64,000 nt of DNA from Prochlorococcus sp. AG-459-E08 (GTDB lineage: Bacteria; Cyanobacteriota; Cyanobacteriia; PCC-6307; Cyanobiaceae): assembly GCA_003209425.1 (NCBI GenBank), contig QCRB01000004.1:1-64000 (forward strand), in the 5' to 3' direction. Below, one piece after another: positions 1 to 8,820 of the stretch; the first letter of the stretch is position 1, and the number at the start of each line of letters is the position of its first letter. The notes under the pieces are model-generated. The model had not been told where the DNA came from, made no database searches, and saw only the letters and a program-made list of their open reading frames with translations. The position numbers were made by a program, and so were the translations under genes.

Positions 1-1098
1 GCAGTTGCCATAGCTGGAATAAGTTTTGCAGGGATTTTGATGTTTATGCAATTAGGTTTTAGAGATGGTTTATTTGACACGAGCGTAACTATTCATAAAC
101 TTCTAGATGCCGATCTTGTTTTGATAAGTCCCAGATCAAAAAGTTCTATAAGCATGAGTGGATTCCCAAAAAGAAGGTTAATTCAAACTCTCGCAGTAGA
201 AGATGTTGAAAAAACTACTCCCGTTAATCTAAATTATCTACTTTGGAGAAATCCCGAAAATCTTAAAACTAGATCAATACTTGCATTAGGTTTTAATCCC
301 TCCGATTCACTCCTTTTAGATGAGGGATTCTCAAAGAAAGCTTATAAATTGAGAAATCCATCAAGAGTTCTTTTTGATAAACTATCTAGACCTGAATTTG
401 GACCTATTGAAGAATGGTTCTTATCTGAAAAAAAAGTTGAGACTGAGGTTGCTGGAAAAAGAGTAATTGTTGAGGGCCTTGTGGAGTTAGGACCATCTTT
501 TGGTGCAGATGGTAATTTGATAACTAGTCGAGAAACCTTTTTAAGACTGTTTCCTGCTAATCCTCCTGGCAGTATAGAAATTGGTTTGGTAAAGCTAAAA
601 AACGGATCTGATCCTGAATTGATTTCAAGGATATTAAATAACTCACTCCCAAATGATGTTAAAGTTCTTACAAAAAAACAATTTATAGAATTTGAAAAGA
701 ATTATTGGAAAAATAGTACTGCAATAGGTTTTATATTTAGTTTGGGAGCCTTGATGGGTTTTGTTGTAGGGTGTGTGGTCGTTTATCAAATTCTTTATAG
801 TGACGTTACAGATCACCTCCCAGAGTACGCCACCTTATTGGCAATGGGGTATAGACTTAAGTCCCTTTTCTTTGTCGTAGCTAGAGAGGGGTTTTTGTTG
901 GCATTGTTTGGTTATTTACCTGCTTATTTCTCTGGTCAAATACTTTACTCAGTAATAAGAAGTTCTACTAAACTCCCGATCATAATGGACGCAGATAAAA
1001 CTATTTTAATTTTCGTATTAGTTTTAGTTATGTGTATGGGTTCCGCCGCTGTTGCGATGCGTAAATTAGTTGATGCTGATCCTGCCGAAATTTTTTAA
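1..1098 (+). CDS. devC: DevC-like ABC transporter permease (FtsX/MacB-type), 5' truncated by window edge
   Basis: Frame is open from base 1 (AVAIAGISFAGILMFMQLGF...) and four C-terminal hydrophobic segments are typical of DevC/FtsX. Followed directly by a DevA-like ATPase. Confidence 0.85.
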   Translation, partial: AVAIAGISFAGILMFMQLGFRDGLFDTSVTIHKLLDADLVLISPRSKSSISMSGFPKRRLIQTLAVEDVEKTTPVNLNYLLWRNPENLKTRSILALGFNPSDSLLLDEGFSKKAYKLRNPSRVLFDKLSRPEFGPIEEWFLSEKKVETEVAGKRVIVEGLVELGPSFGADGNLITSRETFLRLFPANPPGSIEIGLVKLKNGSDPELISRILNNSLPNDVKVLTKKQFIEFEKNYWKNSTAIGFIFSLGALMGFVVGCVVVYQILYSDVTDHLPEYATLLAMGYRLKSLFFVVAREGFLLALFGYLPAYFSGQILYSVIRSSTKLPIIMDADKTILIFVLVLVMCMGSAAVAMRKLVDADPAEIF

Positions 1099-1111
1099 CA
1101 ATTAAAGATAA

Positions 1112-1840
1112 ATGGTTAAAGCTAATAAATCAAAAAATAATGTTAAAAACCTTAAAACAGTCTCAATAAATAATTTGAGTCACTTTTATGGAAAAAATGA
1201 GAATAAAAAACAAGTCCTTAATGACGTTAATTTAAATATTGATAAAGGAGAGTTGGTTCTTTTGAAAGGACCTTCTGGATGTGGTAAAACGACTCTTTTA
1301 ACATTAATTGGTGCCTTGAGAACCTGTCAAAGTGGAGATTTAACTGTATTAAATAATCAGTTAAATGGAGCATCAAGGAAAACGCGTCAGATTCTTAGAA
1401 GAAGTATTGGAATGATTTTTCAAGGTCACAATCTTCTGAGATGTTTAACAGCAGAACAAAATGTCCAAATGGGCGCCGATTTAATAAAAGGTTTAACATA
1501 TTTGCAAAGACGTGAAATAGCACGAAATTGGTTGTCAGCAGTAGGATTAGAAGAACATCATAAAAAGTTGCCAAATGACTTATCTGGAGGTCAGAAACAG
1601 AGGGTAGCAATTGCTCGATCCTTATCTGCTAACCCAAAACTTTTATTAGCTGATGAGCCCACTTCTGCTTTAGATAGCGTAACAGGAAGAGAAATAGTAA
1701 CCCTTTTAAGAAAACTAGCAAAAGAGCAAAATTGTTCTGTACTTATGGTGACGCATGATCCAAGAATTTCTGATATGGCTGATAGGATATTAAATATGGA
1801 AGATGGTAAAATATATGGTGCTCATAGTGAGCTAATATAA
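1112..1840 (+). CDS. devA: DevA-like ABC transporter ATP-binding protein
   Basis: Walker A GPSGCGKTT, signature LSGGQKQRVAIARSL, Walker B LLLADEPTSALD; adjacent to devC. Confidence 0.88.
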   Translation: MVKANKSKNNVKNLKTVSINNLSHFYGKNENKKQVLNDVNLNIDKGELVLLKGPSGCGKTTLLTLIGALRTCQSGDLTVLNNQLNGASRKTRQILRRSIGMIFQGHNLLRCLTAEQNVQMGADLIKGLTYLQRREIARNWLSAVGLEEHHKKLPNDLSGGQKQRVAIARSLSANPKLLLADEPTSALDSVTGREIVTLLRKLAKEQNCSVLMVTHDPRISDMADRILNMEDGKIYGAHSELI

Positions 1841-1858
1841 TAAAAAGTTAAAAATTTC

Positions 1859-2008
1859 ATGTCTAAGAGAAGGAATCTAAAAAAAGAAAAGCAGGAACGT
1901 AATCGAGCCTATGCTAGAAAATTCAAAAAAAGGAAATTAAGAAGTGATGGAAGACCTGATGGTGGAAACGTTACAGGTACAGCAAATAATGGCGGTGCAG
2001 CTGATTAG
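1859..2008 (+). CDS. Small basic conserved hypothetical protein (49 aa)
   Basis: ATG...TAG reads MSKRRNLKKEKQERNRAYARKFKKRKLRSDGRPDGGNVTGTANNGGAAD. Strongly basic N-terminus; below the ORF-track length cutoff. Confidence 0.6.
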   Translation: MSKRRNLKKEKQERNRAYARKFKKRKLRSDGRPDGGNVTGTANNGGAAD

Positions 2009-2069
2009 GGAATATCTTTTATTTTTATCTTTTGAAGTTCAATATATTATGCATATTTAAGACGTAATC

Positions 2070-2981
2070 ATGAATGTAAGTATTGTTATACCGACTTACA
2101 ATAGATTACCTATATTAGAGAAATGTCTCTTTGCGCTTGAAAATCAAAAATTAAATACAAATATCAGTAATTATGAAGTGATAGTAGTTGATGATGGATC
2201 AACTGACGGGACAACCTCATGGATAAACAAAAATAGAGCTAATCTCCCACACGTTATTCTATTTCAGCAAGAACATGGAGGGCCAGCACTTGGAAGAAAT
2301 CTGGGAGTAATTAAATCAAAGTATGAAGTTATTATATTCATTGATAGTGATCTTATTGTTTTAGATAATTTTATAAATTGCCACGTAGAAAAATTACTTG
2401 CCTCTTGGAGAAAAAATAATAAAAAATGTTTTACCTATGGCTCAGTAGTCAATACATCTAATTTTCTGCATCCTCAGAGTGAAAAACATAAAATAATGGA
2501 CACTTCATTTGCTTACTTTGCTACTGGGAATGTTGCGATATCAAAAGAATTAATATTAAGTGTGGGATTATTTGATGCTTCTTTTAGTCTCTACGGTTGG
2601 GAGGATTTAGAACTTGGAGAAAGATTAAAAAAAATTGGTACAAAATTAATTAAATGTCCAAATGCAGTAGGTTTTCATTGGCATCCGCCATTTAATTGTG
2701 AACAAATAGATTCATTAATAGCTCAAGAAAAAGAGAGAGCAAAGATGGCTTTAGTGTTTTACAAGAAACATCCAAATTTAAGGGTTAGATTTATGATTCA
2801 ATTAACTCCTCTTCATAATTTACTTTGGCAAATTCTTTGCTTGGGAGGACTAATCAGTGTTGATAGAATCCTTCCTGCATTAAAATTCCTAGTACGATTA
2901 GAAAAAAATAGACTTGCACTTGAGATACTTAGGATCCCTCTAAATATGATTTACATTAAACAGTTAACCAAATCAAGATAA
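2070..2981 (+). CDS. Glycosyltransferase family 2
   Basis: VSIVIPTYNRLPILEKCL, VIVVDDGSTDGT, IFIDSDLIV and the WEDLELGERL motif. Confidence 0.88.
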   Translation: MNVSIVIPTYNRLPILEKCLFALENQKLNTNISNYEVIVVDDGSTDGTTSWINKNRANLPHVILFQQEHGGPALGRNLGVIKSKYEVIIFIDSDLIVLDNFINCHVEKLLASWRKNNKKCFTYGSVVNTSNFLHPQSEKHKIMDTSFAYFATGNVAISKELILSVGLFDASFSLYGWEDLELGERLKKIGTKLIKCPNAVGFHWHPPFNCEQIDSLIAQEKERAKMALVFYKKHPNLRVRFMIQLTPLHNLLWQILCLGGLISVDRILPALKFLVRLEKNRLALEILRIPLNMIYIKQLTKSR

Positions 2982-3034
2982 AAAACTTTTAGAAATACAC
3001 ATCACTTGCTAGAATCGTTGAAATTAAATCCACA

Positions 3035-3098
3035 CATCTGACAGTTTCGGGTGATTTATTAATATTAATTTCCCGTCAGATGGAGGCTAACCCGAAAC
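3035..3098 (+). promoter_or_regulatory. Predicted structured rpsB 5' leader (H-type pseudoknot)
   Basis: catctgac (3035-3042) pairs with gtcagatg (3075-3082); gtttcgggt (3044-3052) pairs with acccgaaac (3090-3098). The two helices interleave (A-B-A'-B'). Confidence 0.6.
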
Positions 3099-3110
3099 CC
3101 TTTTTAAATT

Positions 3111-3815
3111 ATGGCTGTTGTATCACTATCAGAAATGATGGAAGCTGGTGCTCATTTCGGGCATCAAACTAGACGTTGGAACCCCAAGATGTCTAAGTAC
3201 ATATATTGTGCGAGAAATGGAGTTCATATTATTGATCTTGTAAAAACAGCATTGTGTATGAACAATGCGTATAAATGGACTAGAAACGCAGCAAAAAGCG
3301 GTAAACGTTTCCTATTTGTCGGTACAAAAAAACAAGCTTCAGATGTAGTAGCTCAGGAAGCTACACGCTGTGGTGCCGCATATGTAAATCAAAGATGGCT
3401 TGGAGGGATGTTAACTAATTGGACAACAATGAAAGCTAGGATTGAAAGATTAAAGGATCTAGAAAGAATGGAAAGTAGTGGTTCAATAGCAATGAGGCCT
3501 AAAAAAGAAGCTGCAGTATTAAGGAGAGAACTTGAAAGATTACAAAAATACTTAGGTGGACTTAAGGGTATGAGAAGATTACCAGATGTAGTTGTACTGG
3601 TTGATCAGAGAAGAGAATCTAATGCAGTATTAGAAGCTAGAAAATTAGATATCTCATTAGTATCAATGTTGGATACAAATTGCGATCCAGATTTGTGTGA
3701 AGTTCCAATTCCCTGCAACGATGATGCCGTTAGATCTGTGCAACTTATTTTAGGAAGACTTGCAGATGCCATAAATGAGGGTAGAAAGGGCTCCAATGCC
3801 GAAAGAAAAAATTAA
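3111..3815 (+). CDS. rpsB: 30S ribosomal protein S2
   Basis: [19 protein letters not shown]...[10 protein letters not shown]...PIPCNDDA are hallmark S2 motifs. Confidence 0.97.
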   Translation: MAVVSLSEMMEAGAHFGHQTRRWNPKMSKYIYCARNGVHIIDLVKTALCMNNAYKWTRNAAKSGKRFLFVGTKKQASDVVAQEATRCGAAYVNQRWLGGMLTNWTTMKARIERLKDLERMESSGSIAMRPKKEAAVLRRELERLQKYLGGLKGMRRLPDVVVLVDQRRESNAVLEARKLDISLVSMLDTNCDPDLCEVPIPCNDDAVRSVQLILGRLADAINEGRKGSNAERKN

Positions 3816-3859
3816 ATTCCAATTTAAAACTTATTATTCACTATTTTTTATTACTACAA

Positions 3860-4516
3860 ATGGGAAACATTACAGCAAAACTTGTAAAAGATCTTAGAGA
3901 CAAAACTGGTGCAGGAATGATGGACTGCAAAAAAGCACTCAACGAAACTGAAGGAAATCTAGATAAAGCTTTGGAATGGTTAAGAAAGAAAGGTATAGCT
4001 AGTGCTGAAAAGAAATCAGGAAGAGTAGCGGCCGAAGGTTCGATTGGTAGTTATATACATACTGGATCAAGAGTCGGAGTTTTACTAGAGTTAAATTGTG
4101 AAACTGATTTCGTTGCTAGAGGTGATATCTTCCAATCTCTTTTGAAGGATGTCTCAATGCAAGTTGCAGCATGCCCAAATGTTGAGTATGTATCAATTAA
4201 TGAAATACCAGAAGATGTTGTGGAAAAAGAAAAGCAGATTGAAATGGGTAGAGATGATTTGTCAGGAAAACCAGAACAAATTAAAGAAAAAATAGTTGAA
4301 GGGAGAATAGCAAAAAGACTAAATGAGCTTGTTTTGCTTTCACAACCCTACATTAAAGATAGTTCTCTAACTGTTGAGGATCTTGTTAAACAAGCAGCTG
4401 CAAAAATTGGGGAAAATATCAAAGTAAGACGCTTTACAAGATATACATTGGGTGAAGGTATCGAAAAAAATCAGATGGACTTTGCTGAAGAGGTTGCATC
4501 AATGCAAACAAACTAG
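3860..4516 (+). CDS. tsf: Elongation factor Ts
   Basis: [16 protein letters not shown] and [10 protein letters not shown] motifs; downstream of rpsB. Confidence 0.97.
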   Translation: MGNITAKLVKDLRDKTGAGMMDCKKALNETEGNLDKALEWLRKKGIASAEKKSGRVAAEGSIGSYIHTGSRVGVLLELNCETDFVARGDIFQSLLKDVSMQVAACPNVEYVSINEIPEDVVEKEKQIEMGRDDLSGKPEQIKEKIVEGRIAKRLNELVLLSQPYIKDSSLTVEDLVKQAAAKIGENIKVRRFTRYTLGEGIEKNQMDFAEEVASMQTN

Positions 4517-4520
4517 TCAC

Positions 4521-5597
4521 TTGAATAATTTCAATAATTACATAGATATAGATAAAATTAATTCTCAATTAGAGAGAGCAGAGATACAAAAAAGAATATT
4601 AACTAGAAATATTTATAAGGAATATGAAGTTTATCTTAATCTCGTAAGAGATCTACTTTTCATCTCTGTAGAAAAAGGCCTCAATCAAACATATAGTTAT
4701 CCAACAATTAATGATAATTTCTTAAATGAAAATGAATTCTGTAGTCTTTTTGAAAAAAAAATAAGTAAATTAATATTTAGGAATTTGCCCTTTTTAACAA
4801 TAGAACAATTAAAGATAAATGAAATTGAAAAAAATACAAATAAGGAAATTAATTTTACTATTTTTGATAGTTCCACAAAAACAAAGAATGATAAAAAAGA
4901 AAAATTTCAATATGAAGATGGTTATCAATTGAAAGAAGCCACTCAATTCAAGATTAGTAAAGACTTTTCAAATACCTCTGAATATTATCAAGCTCATAAT
5001 TATGAGAAGTTAGTATCAATTGATTTAGATAAAAAAGATCATAATAATTATTTATCTAAAAACAATATTATTGAAAATTTAGGAGTTGAAAAAGAATTTA
5101 TTTCCTCCCTACTTGAGTTAATAGGAGAAGAAAAGGTGCAAAAATCAAGACATTCAGAAAAAGAAAATATCAAACAAATGGATAATTTACCAAAAAATCA
5201 ATTTCTTAATAATTTTGATTTAATAGACAATTCATTGGGAAATTTATTATTGAATCTTTCATATGATATTAACCAAGAATTATTCAAGGCAAATCTAATA
5301 AAAAAGATGATATCTAGAGATTCATTTGATTACTTAGTAGGCAAAAATTTTATGATAAAACATCCATATCCTTTTGTTATTAATTTAGAATTAAACTTAA
5401 ATCGGACGCCATTAAATGGCAATAATTTTCCAAGCATTATTTTCTTCAATATATCTACTGTTGAGTTAGAGTTTGAAAATTTAAATCTTTCTATTCAAAG
5501 GAACAAAATAAATGAGCTTAAAAGTCAATTTCAGCATTTGATTAAAAAAGAGACATATTGGAGGCAAAAAGAAATAACTTTGAATAAAATACATTGA
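4521..5597 (+). CDS. Conserved hypothetical protein, likely TTG start
   Basis: The ORF-track start (4452) overlaps tsf by 65 nt. An in-frame TTG at 4521, just after the tsf stop, gives (M)NNFNNYIDIDKINSQLERAEIQKRIL. Confidence 0.6.
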   Translation: MNNFNNYIDIDKINSQLERAEIQKRILTRNIYKEYEVYLNLVRDLLFISVEKGLNQTYSYPTINDNFLNENEFCSLFEKKISKLIFRNLPFLTIEQLKINEIEKNTNKEINFTIFDSSTKTKNDKKEKFQYEDGYQLKEATQFKISKDFSNTSEYYQAHNYEKLVSIDLDKKDHNNYLSKNNIIENLGVEKEFISSLLELIGEEKVQKSRHSEKENIKQMDNLPKNQFLNNFDLIDNSLGNLLLNLSYDINQELFKANLIKKMISRDSFDYLVGKNFMIKHPYPFVINLELNLNRTPLNGNNFPSIIFFNISTVELEFENLNLSIQRNKINELKSQFQHLIKKETYWRQKEITLNKIH

Positions 5598-5617
5598 AAA
5601 AATAACTCTTTTTTCAA
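5594..5617 (+). terminator. Hairpin between hypothetical gene and recG (weak terminator or RBS-proximal structure)
   Basis: ttgaaaaaa (5594-5602) pairs with ttttttcaa (5609-5617), 6-nt loop. Spans the upstream stop codon and ends next to the GTG at 5620. Confidence 0.35.
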
Positions 5618-5619
5618 AT

Positions 5620-8076
5620 GTGACTATTAGCAGGAATAATAATAAATTAATTAAAGATTGGATAAGACCTCTTCAAAAGTCTCTTACTATTGAAACTGAA
5701 AACAAATTTATTAATACTTTAGGAAGAGAAAAATATTTTAATGATTATTTGCATGAATCATTGCAAAAACTAGATAATCTAAATATCTCAGAAGAATATT
5801 TAAGGATATTTTTTGAATTTTCTAAAAAATATAATGAATATAATAAATTAGATGAAAATCAAAGAAAAAGGTTAATCATAGATACAAGAAAAAATCTTTA
5901 TAAACTAGGTAAAACTCTAGAAATTGAGGGTTCTAATAATATTTCTAATAATGTTTTTCTGAATAAAGCTGATGCAAGTTTGTCTTTTGATTCAGATATT
6001 TCATTAATAAAAAATGTTGGAAAAGTTTATAAAAATAAGCTTAATGAATTAGGGATATTTCATATAAAAGATCTAATTAATTATTTCCCAAGAACATATC
6101 TAGACTATACGAATAGAGTTAAGATAATAAACTTAAAACCAGATAATTTATACACGTGCATCGCAAACGTTAAAAGATTTTATATTCATAAGAGTAAAAG
6201 GAATAGTAATTTATCAATAATGAATTTTGTAGTTTCTGATGAAACGTCTTCAATAAAGGTTACAAAATTTTTTTTAGGAAGAAGATTTAGATCTTACTCC
6301 TTCTTCACATCTCAAAAATCTTTGTATACTCCTGGAACCAAATTAGCAATTTCCGGCAAGGTTAAATTAACAGATTATGGCAAAACTTTTATAGATCCGC
6401 AGATTGAAATTATTAAGGATAACAATGATAATTTTAATTTCTCAGGCAAAATATTACCCTTGTATTCATTAGGTGAAGCATTATCAAATATGAGTTTTAT
6501 AAAACTTATGAAAAAGGTACTAATTTATGCAAAGCAATATCCAGAAATTTTAAGTAAAAAGCAACTTGATTCATTATCTTTATTATCAAAAGGAGAGTCG
6601 TTGATTAATATTCATTTTCCACCAACACAACAGGCACTTATTGAGTCAAAAAAACGTTTGGTTTTTGATGAGTTGTTCCTTCTGCAAATAAAGTTCCTAC
6701 TTAGAAAAAGAAAGACGAACAAAAATGTAACTTCCCTGCAATTACCTCAAAAGAAATCTTTATTAAAAGAATATTTAAATACTTTTCCTTTTGAATTAAC
6801 AAAATCTCAAGAAAATGTTTTAAATGAAATTAAGAAAGATTTATCTAATCCGGTACCAATGTCTAGATTGCTTCAGGGAGATGTGGGAAGCGGTAAAACC
6901 ATAATTGCAATAGCGTCTCTTTTACTAGTCATTGAAAAAAACCTGCAAGGTGCATTTATGGTCCCAACAGAGGTATTGGCAGAACAACATTATAAAAATT
7001 TATTAAAATATTTGAACCCCCTTTTAGTTTCTGTTGAACTACTTACTGGGAATACTCCTCCTAAAAAGAGAAAAGAAATTTTCTCTAATTTGAAAAATGG
7101 ATTAGTTGATATCCTCGTAGGTACTCATGCATTATTTGAGGATAAAGTCATCTTTAATGCATTAGGGATGGTTGTTATTGATGAACAACATAGATTTGGA
7201 GTTACTCAAAGAAATAGATTACTAAATAAAGGAGAAAATACTAACTTGTTATCAATGACAGCAACACCAATTCCAAGAACTCTTGCGCTTTCCATTTATG
7301 GTGATTTAGATGTGAGTCAAATTACAGAACTCCCTCCTGGGAGAATTCCTATAACTACAAAAATAATTTCAGAAGATGATTTAACTAACTTGTTCAAGAT
7401 TGTTGATGATGAGATCAATAAGGGAAGGCAAGCTTATGTGATTTTGCCACTTATAGAAGATTCAGAAAAAATGAATTTAAGCTCCGCAAAGAAAACATTC
7501 AAACATTTATCAGAAGAGGTCTTTCATAACAAAAAAGTTGGATTATTACATGGCAAATTAAGTTCACAAGAAAAGAATGAAGTCATTAATTCTTTTGTAA
7601 AGAATCAAATTAATATATTGGTTTCAACCACTGTAATTGAGGTTGGCATTGATGTGCCTAACGCCACAATTATGATTATTTATAATTCTGACAGATTTGG
7701 ATTATCCCAGCTACATCAATTAAGGGGAAGAGTTGGCAGGGGATCAACAAAATCTTTTTGTTATCTGGTAACCTCCAATAAAAATGGATTTGAAAATAAA
7801 CGACTTTGTGTTTTGGGAAAATCTAATGATGGCTTTTATATTGCTGAAAAAGACTTGGAGCTTAGAGGCCCAGGCCAAATTTTAGGATATAGACAATCCG
7901 GATTGCCTGATTTTGTACTGGACAATTTACCTAACAATAAATTTCTTATTGATAAGGCTCGTGAAGAGGCTATTAAGATTGTTAGTGATGATCCTGATTT
8001 AAAAGAAAATATTGCTTTAAGGAATATACTTATTGATAATTCTGATAATAAATTTATTCATGATTTCTTGAATTGA
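5620..8076 (+). CDS. recG: ATP-dependent DNA helicase RecG
   Basis: LLQGDVGSGKTIIA, VVIDEQHRFGV, SMTATPIPRTLALSIYGDLD, QLRGRVGRG motifs; GTG start. Confidence 0.96.
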   Translation: MTISRNNNKLIKDWIRPLQKSLTIETENKFINTLGREKYFNDYLHESLQKLDNLNISEEYLRIFFEFSKKYNEYNKLDENQRKRLIIDTRKNLYKLGKTLEIEGSNNISNNVFLNKADASLSFDSDISLIKNVGKVYKNKLNELGIFHIKDLINYFPRTYLDYTNRVKIINLKPDNLYTCIANVKRFYIHKSKRNSNLSIMNFVVSDETSSIKVTKFFLGRRFRSYSFFTSQKSLYTPGTKLAISGKVKLTDYGKTFIDPQIEIIKDNNDNFNFSGKILPLYSLGEALSNMSFIKLMKKVLIYAKQYPEILSKKQLDSLSLLSKGESLINIHFPPTQQALIESKKRLVFDELFLLQIKFLLRKRKTNKNVTSLQLPQKKSLLKEYLNTFPFELTKSQENVLNEIKKDLSNPVPMSRLLQGDVGSGKTIIAIASLLLVIEKNLQGAFMVPTEVLAEQHYKNLLKYLNPLLVSVELLTGNTPPKKRKEIFSNLKNGLVDILVGTHALFEDKVIFNALGMVVIDEQHRFGVTQRNRLLNKGENTNLLSMTATPIPRTLALSIYGDLDVSQITELPPGRIPITTKIISEDDLTNLFKIVDDEINKGRQAYVILPLIEDSEKMNLSSAKKTFKHLSEEVFHNKKVGLLHGKLSSQEKNEVINSFVKNQINILVSTTVIEVGIDVPNATIMIIYNSDRFGLSQLHQLRGRVGRGSTKSFCYLVTSNKNGFENKRLCVLGKSNDGFYIAEKDLELRGPGQILGYRQSGLPDFVLDNLPNNKFLIDKAREEAIKIVSDDPDLKENIALRNILIDNSDNKFIHDFLN

Positions 8077-8133
8077 AAACTATCATTGTAATTTTTGATA
8101 TATATGCCACTATAAATCAATTGTAAATTTCAA

Positions 8134-8817
8134 TTGAAAATTTGGAATAAAATACCAATTAAAGATAATGGAGATAAATTAGTACCTATACCTAGCTATT
8201 TAAAATTTTTAGATCCGCATCCTTACTTTCATTTAGGAGCACCTTACAAAGATAAAACTTCTATTTGGAATTTAAGAGAAGAGGTTGTAAATAGATTAGT
8301 AAAAGTAAGTGATTATTTCGTATCACAAAGTTGTTTTAACCTTTTAATTTATGACAGTTGGCGACCTTTAGAAGTCCAGGAATTTATGTTTAAAAGAGCA
8401 TTTTTATTAGAATGTGAAAAATCCGATATTGATGCTTCTTTTAAAAATATAAAATCTTTTCCATCTATTTTAAAAAAAGTTGAAAAATTTTGGGCATATC
8501 CTTCTTATGATTCTTGGTGCCCTCCCCCTCATTCAACTGGGGGCGCCCTAGATGTTTGTTTATCTGATAAAGACGGAAATCTTGTTGAAATGGGAGGCAC
8601 TGTTGATCAGATGGATGATACCTCAAATCCTGATTTTTATGCAAACATGAAGAATGAAGAAGCAATTATTTGGAATAGTAGAAGAAATTTATTAAGGGAA
8701 ATTATGACTAAATTTGGTTTTGTTCAACATCCTAATGAATGGTGGCATTTTAGTTATGGGGATCAATTATGGGCATGGAAAAACAAAAAAGAATATGCCC
8801 TTTATGGAAAAATTTAA
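8134..8817 (+). CDS. D-alanyl-D-alanine dipeptidase, VanX/DdpX-like (M15 family)
   Basis: YDSWRPLEVQ, STGGALDVCL and EWWHFSYGD metal/catalytic motifs; TTG start. Confidence 0.85.
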   Translation: MKIWNKIPIKDNGDKLVPIPSYLKFLDPHPYFHLGAPYKDKTSIWNLREEVVNRLVKVSDYFVSQSCFNLLIYDSWRPLEVQEFMFKRAFLLECEKSDIDASFKNIKSFPSILKKVEKFWAYPSYDSWCPPPHSTGGALDVCLSDKDGNLVEMGGTVDQMDDTSNPDFYANMKNEEAIIWNSRRNLLREIMTKFGFVQHPNEWWHFSYGDQLWAWKNKKEYALYGKI

Positions 8818-8820
8818 ATA

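Noticed and set aside
1395-1610. Minus-strand 71-aa ORF inside devA
   Set aside because: Fully antisense to a well-supported ABC ATPase; no recognisable motif.
8110-8140. caattg/caattg inverted repeats before the VanX-like gene
   Set aside because: Short and A/T-rich; not above background.
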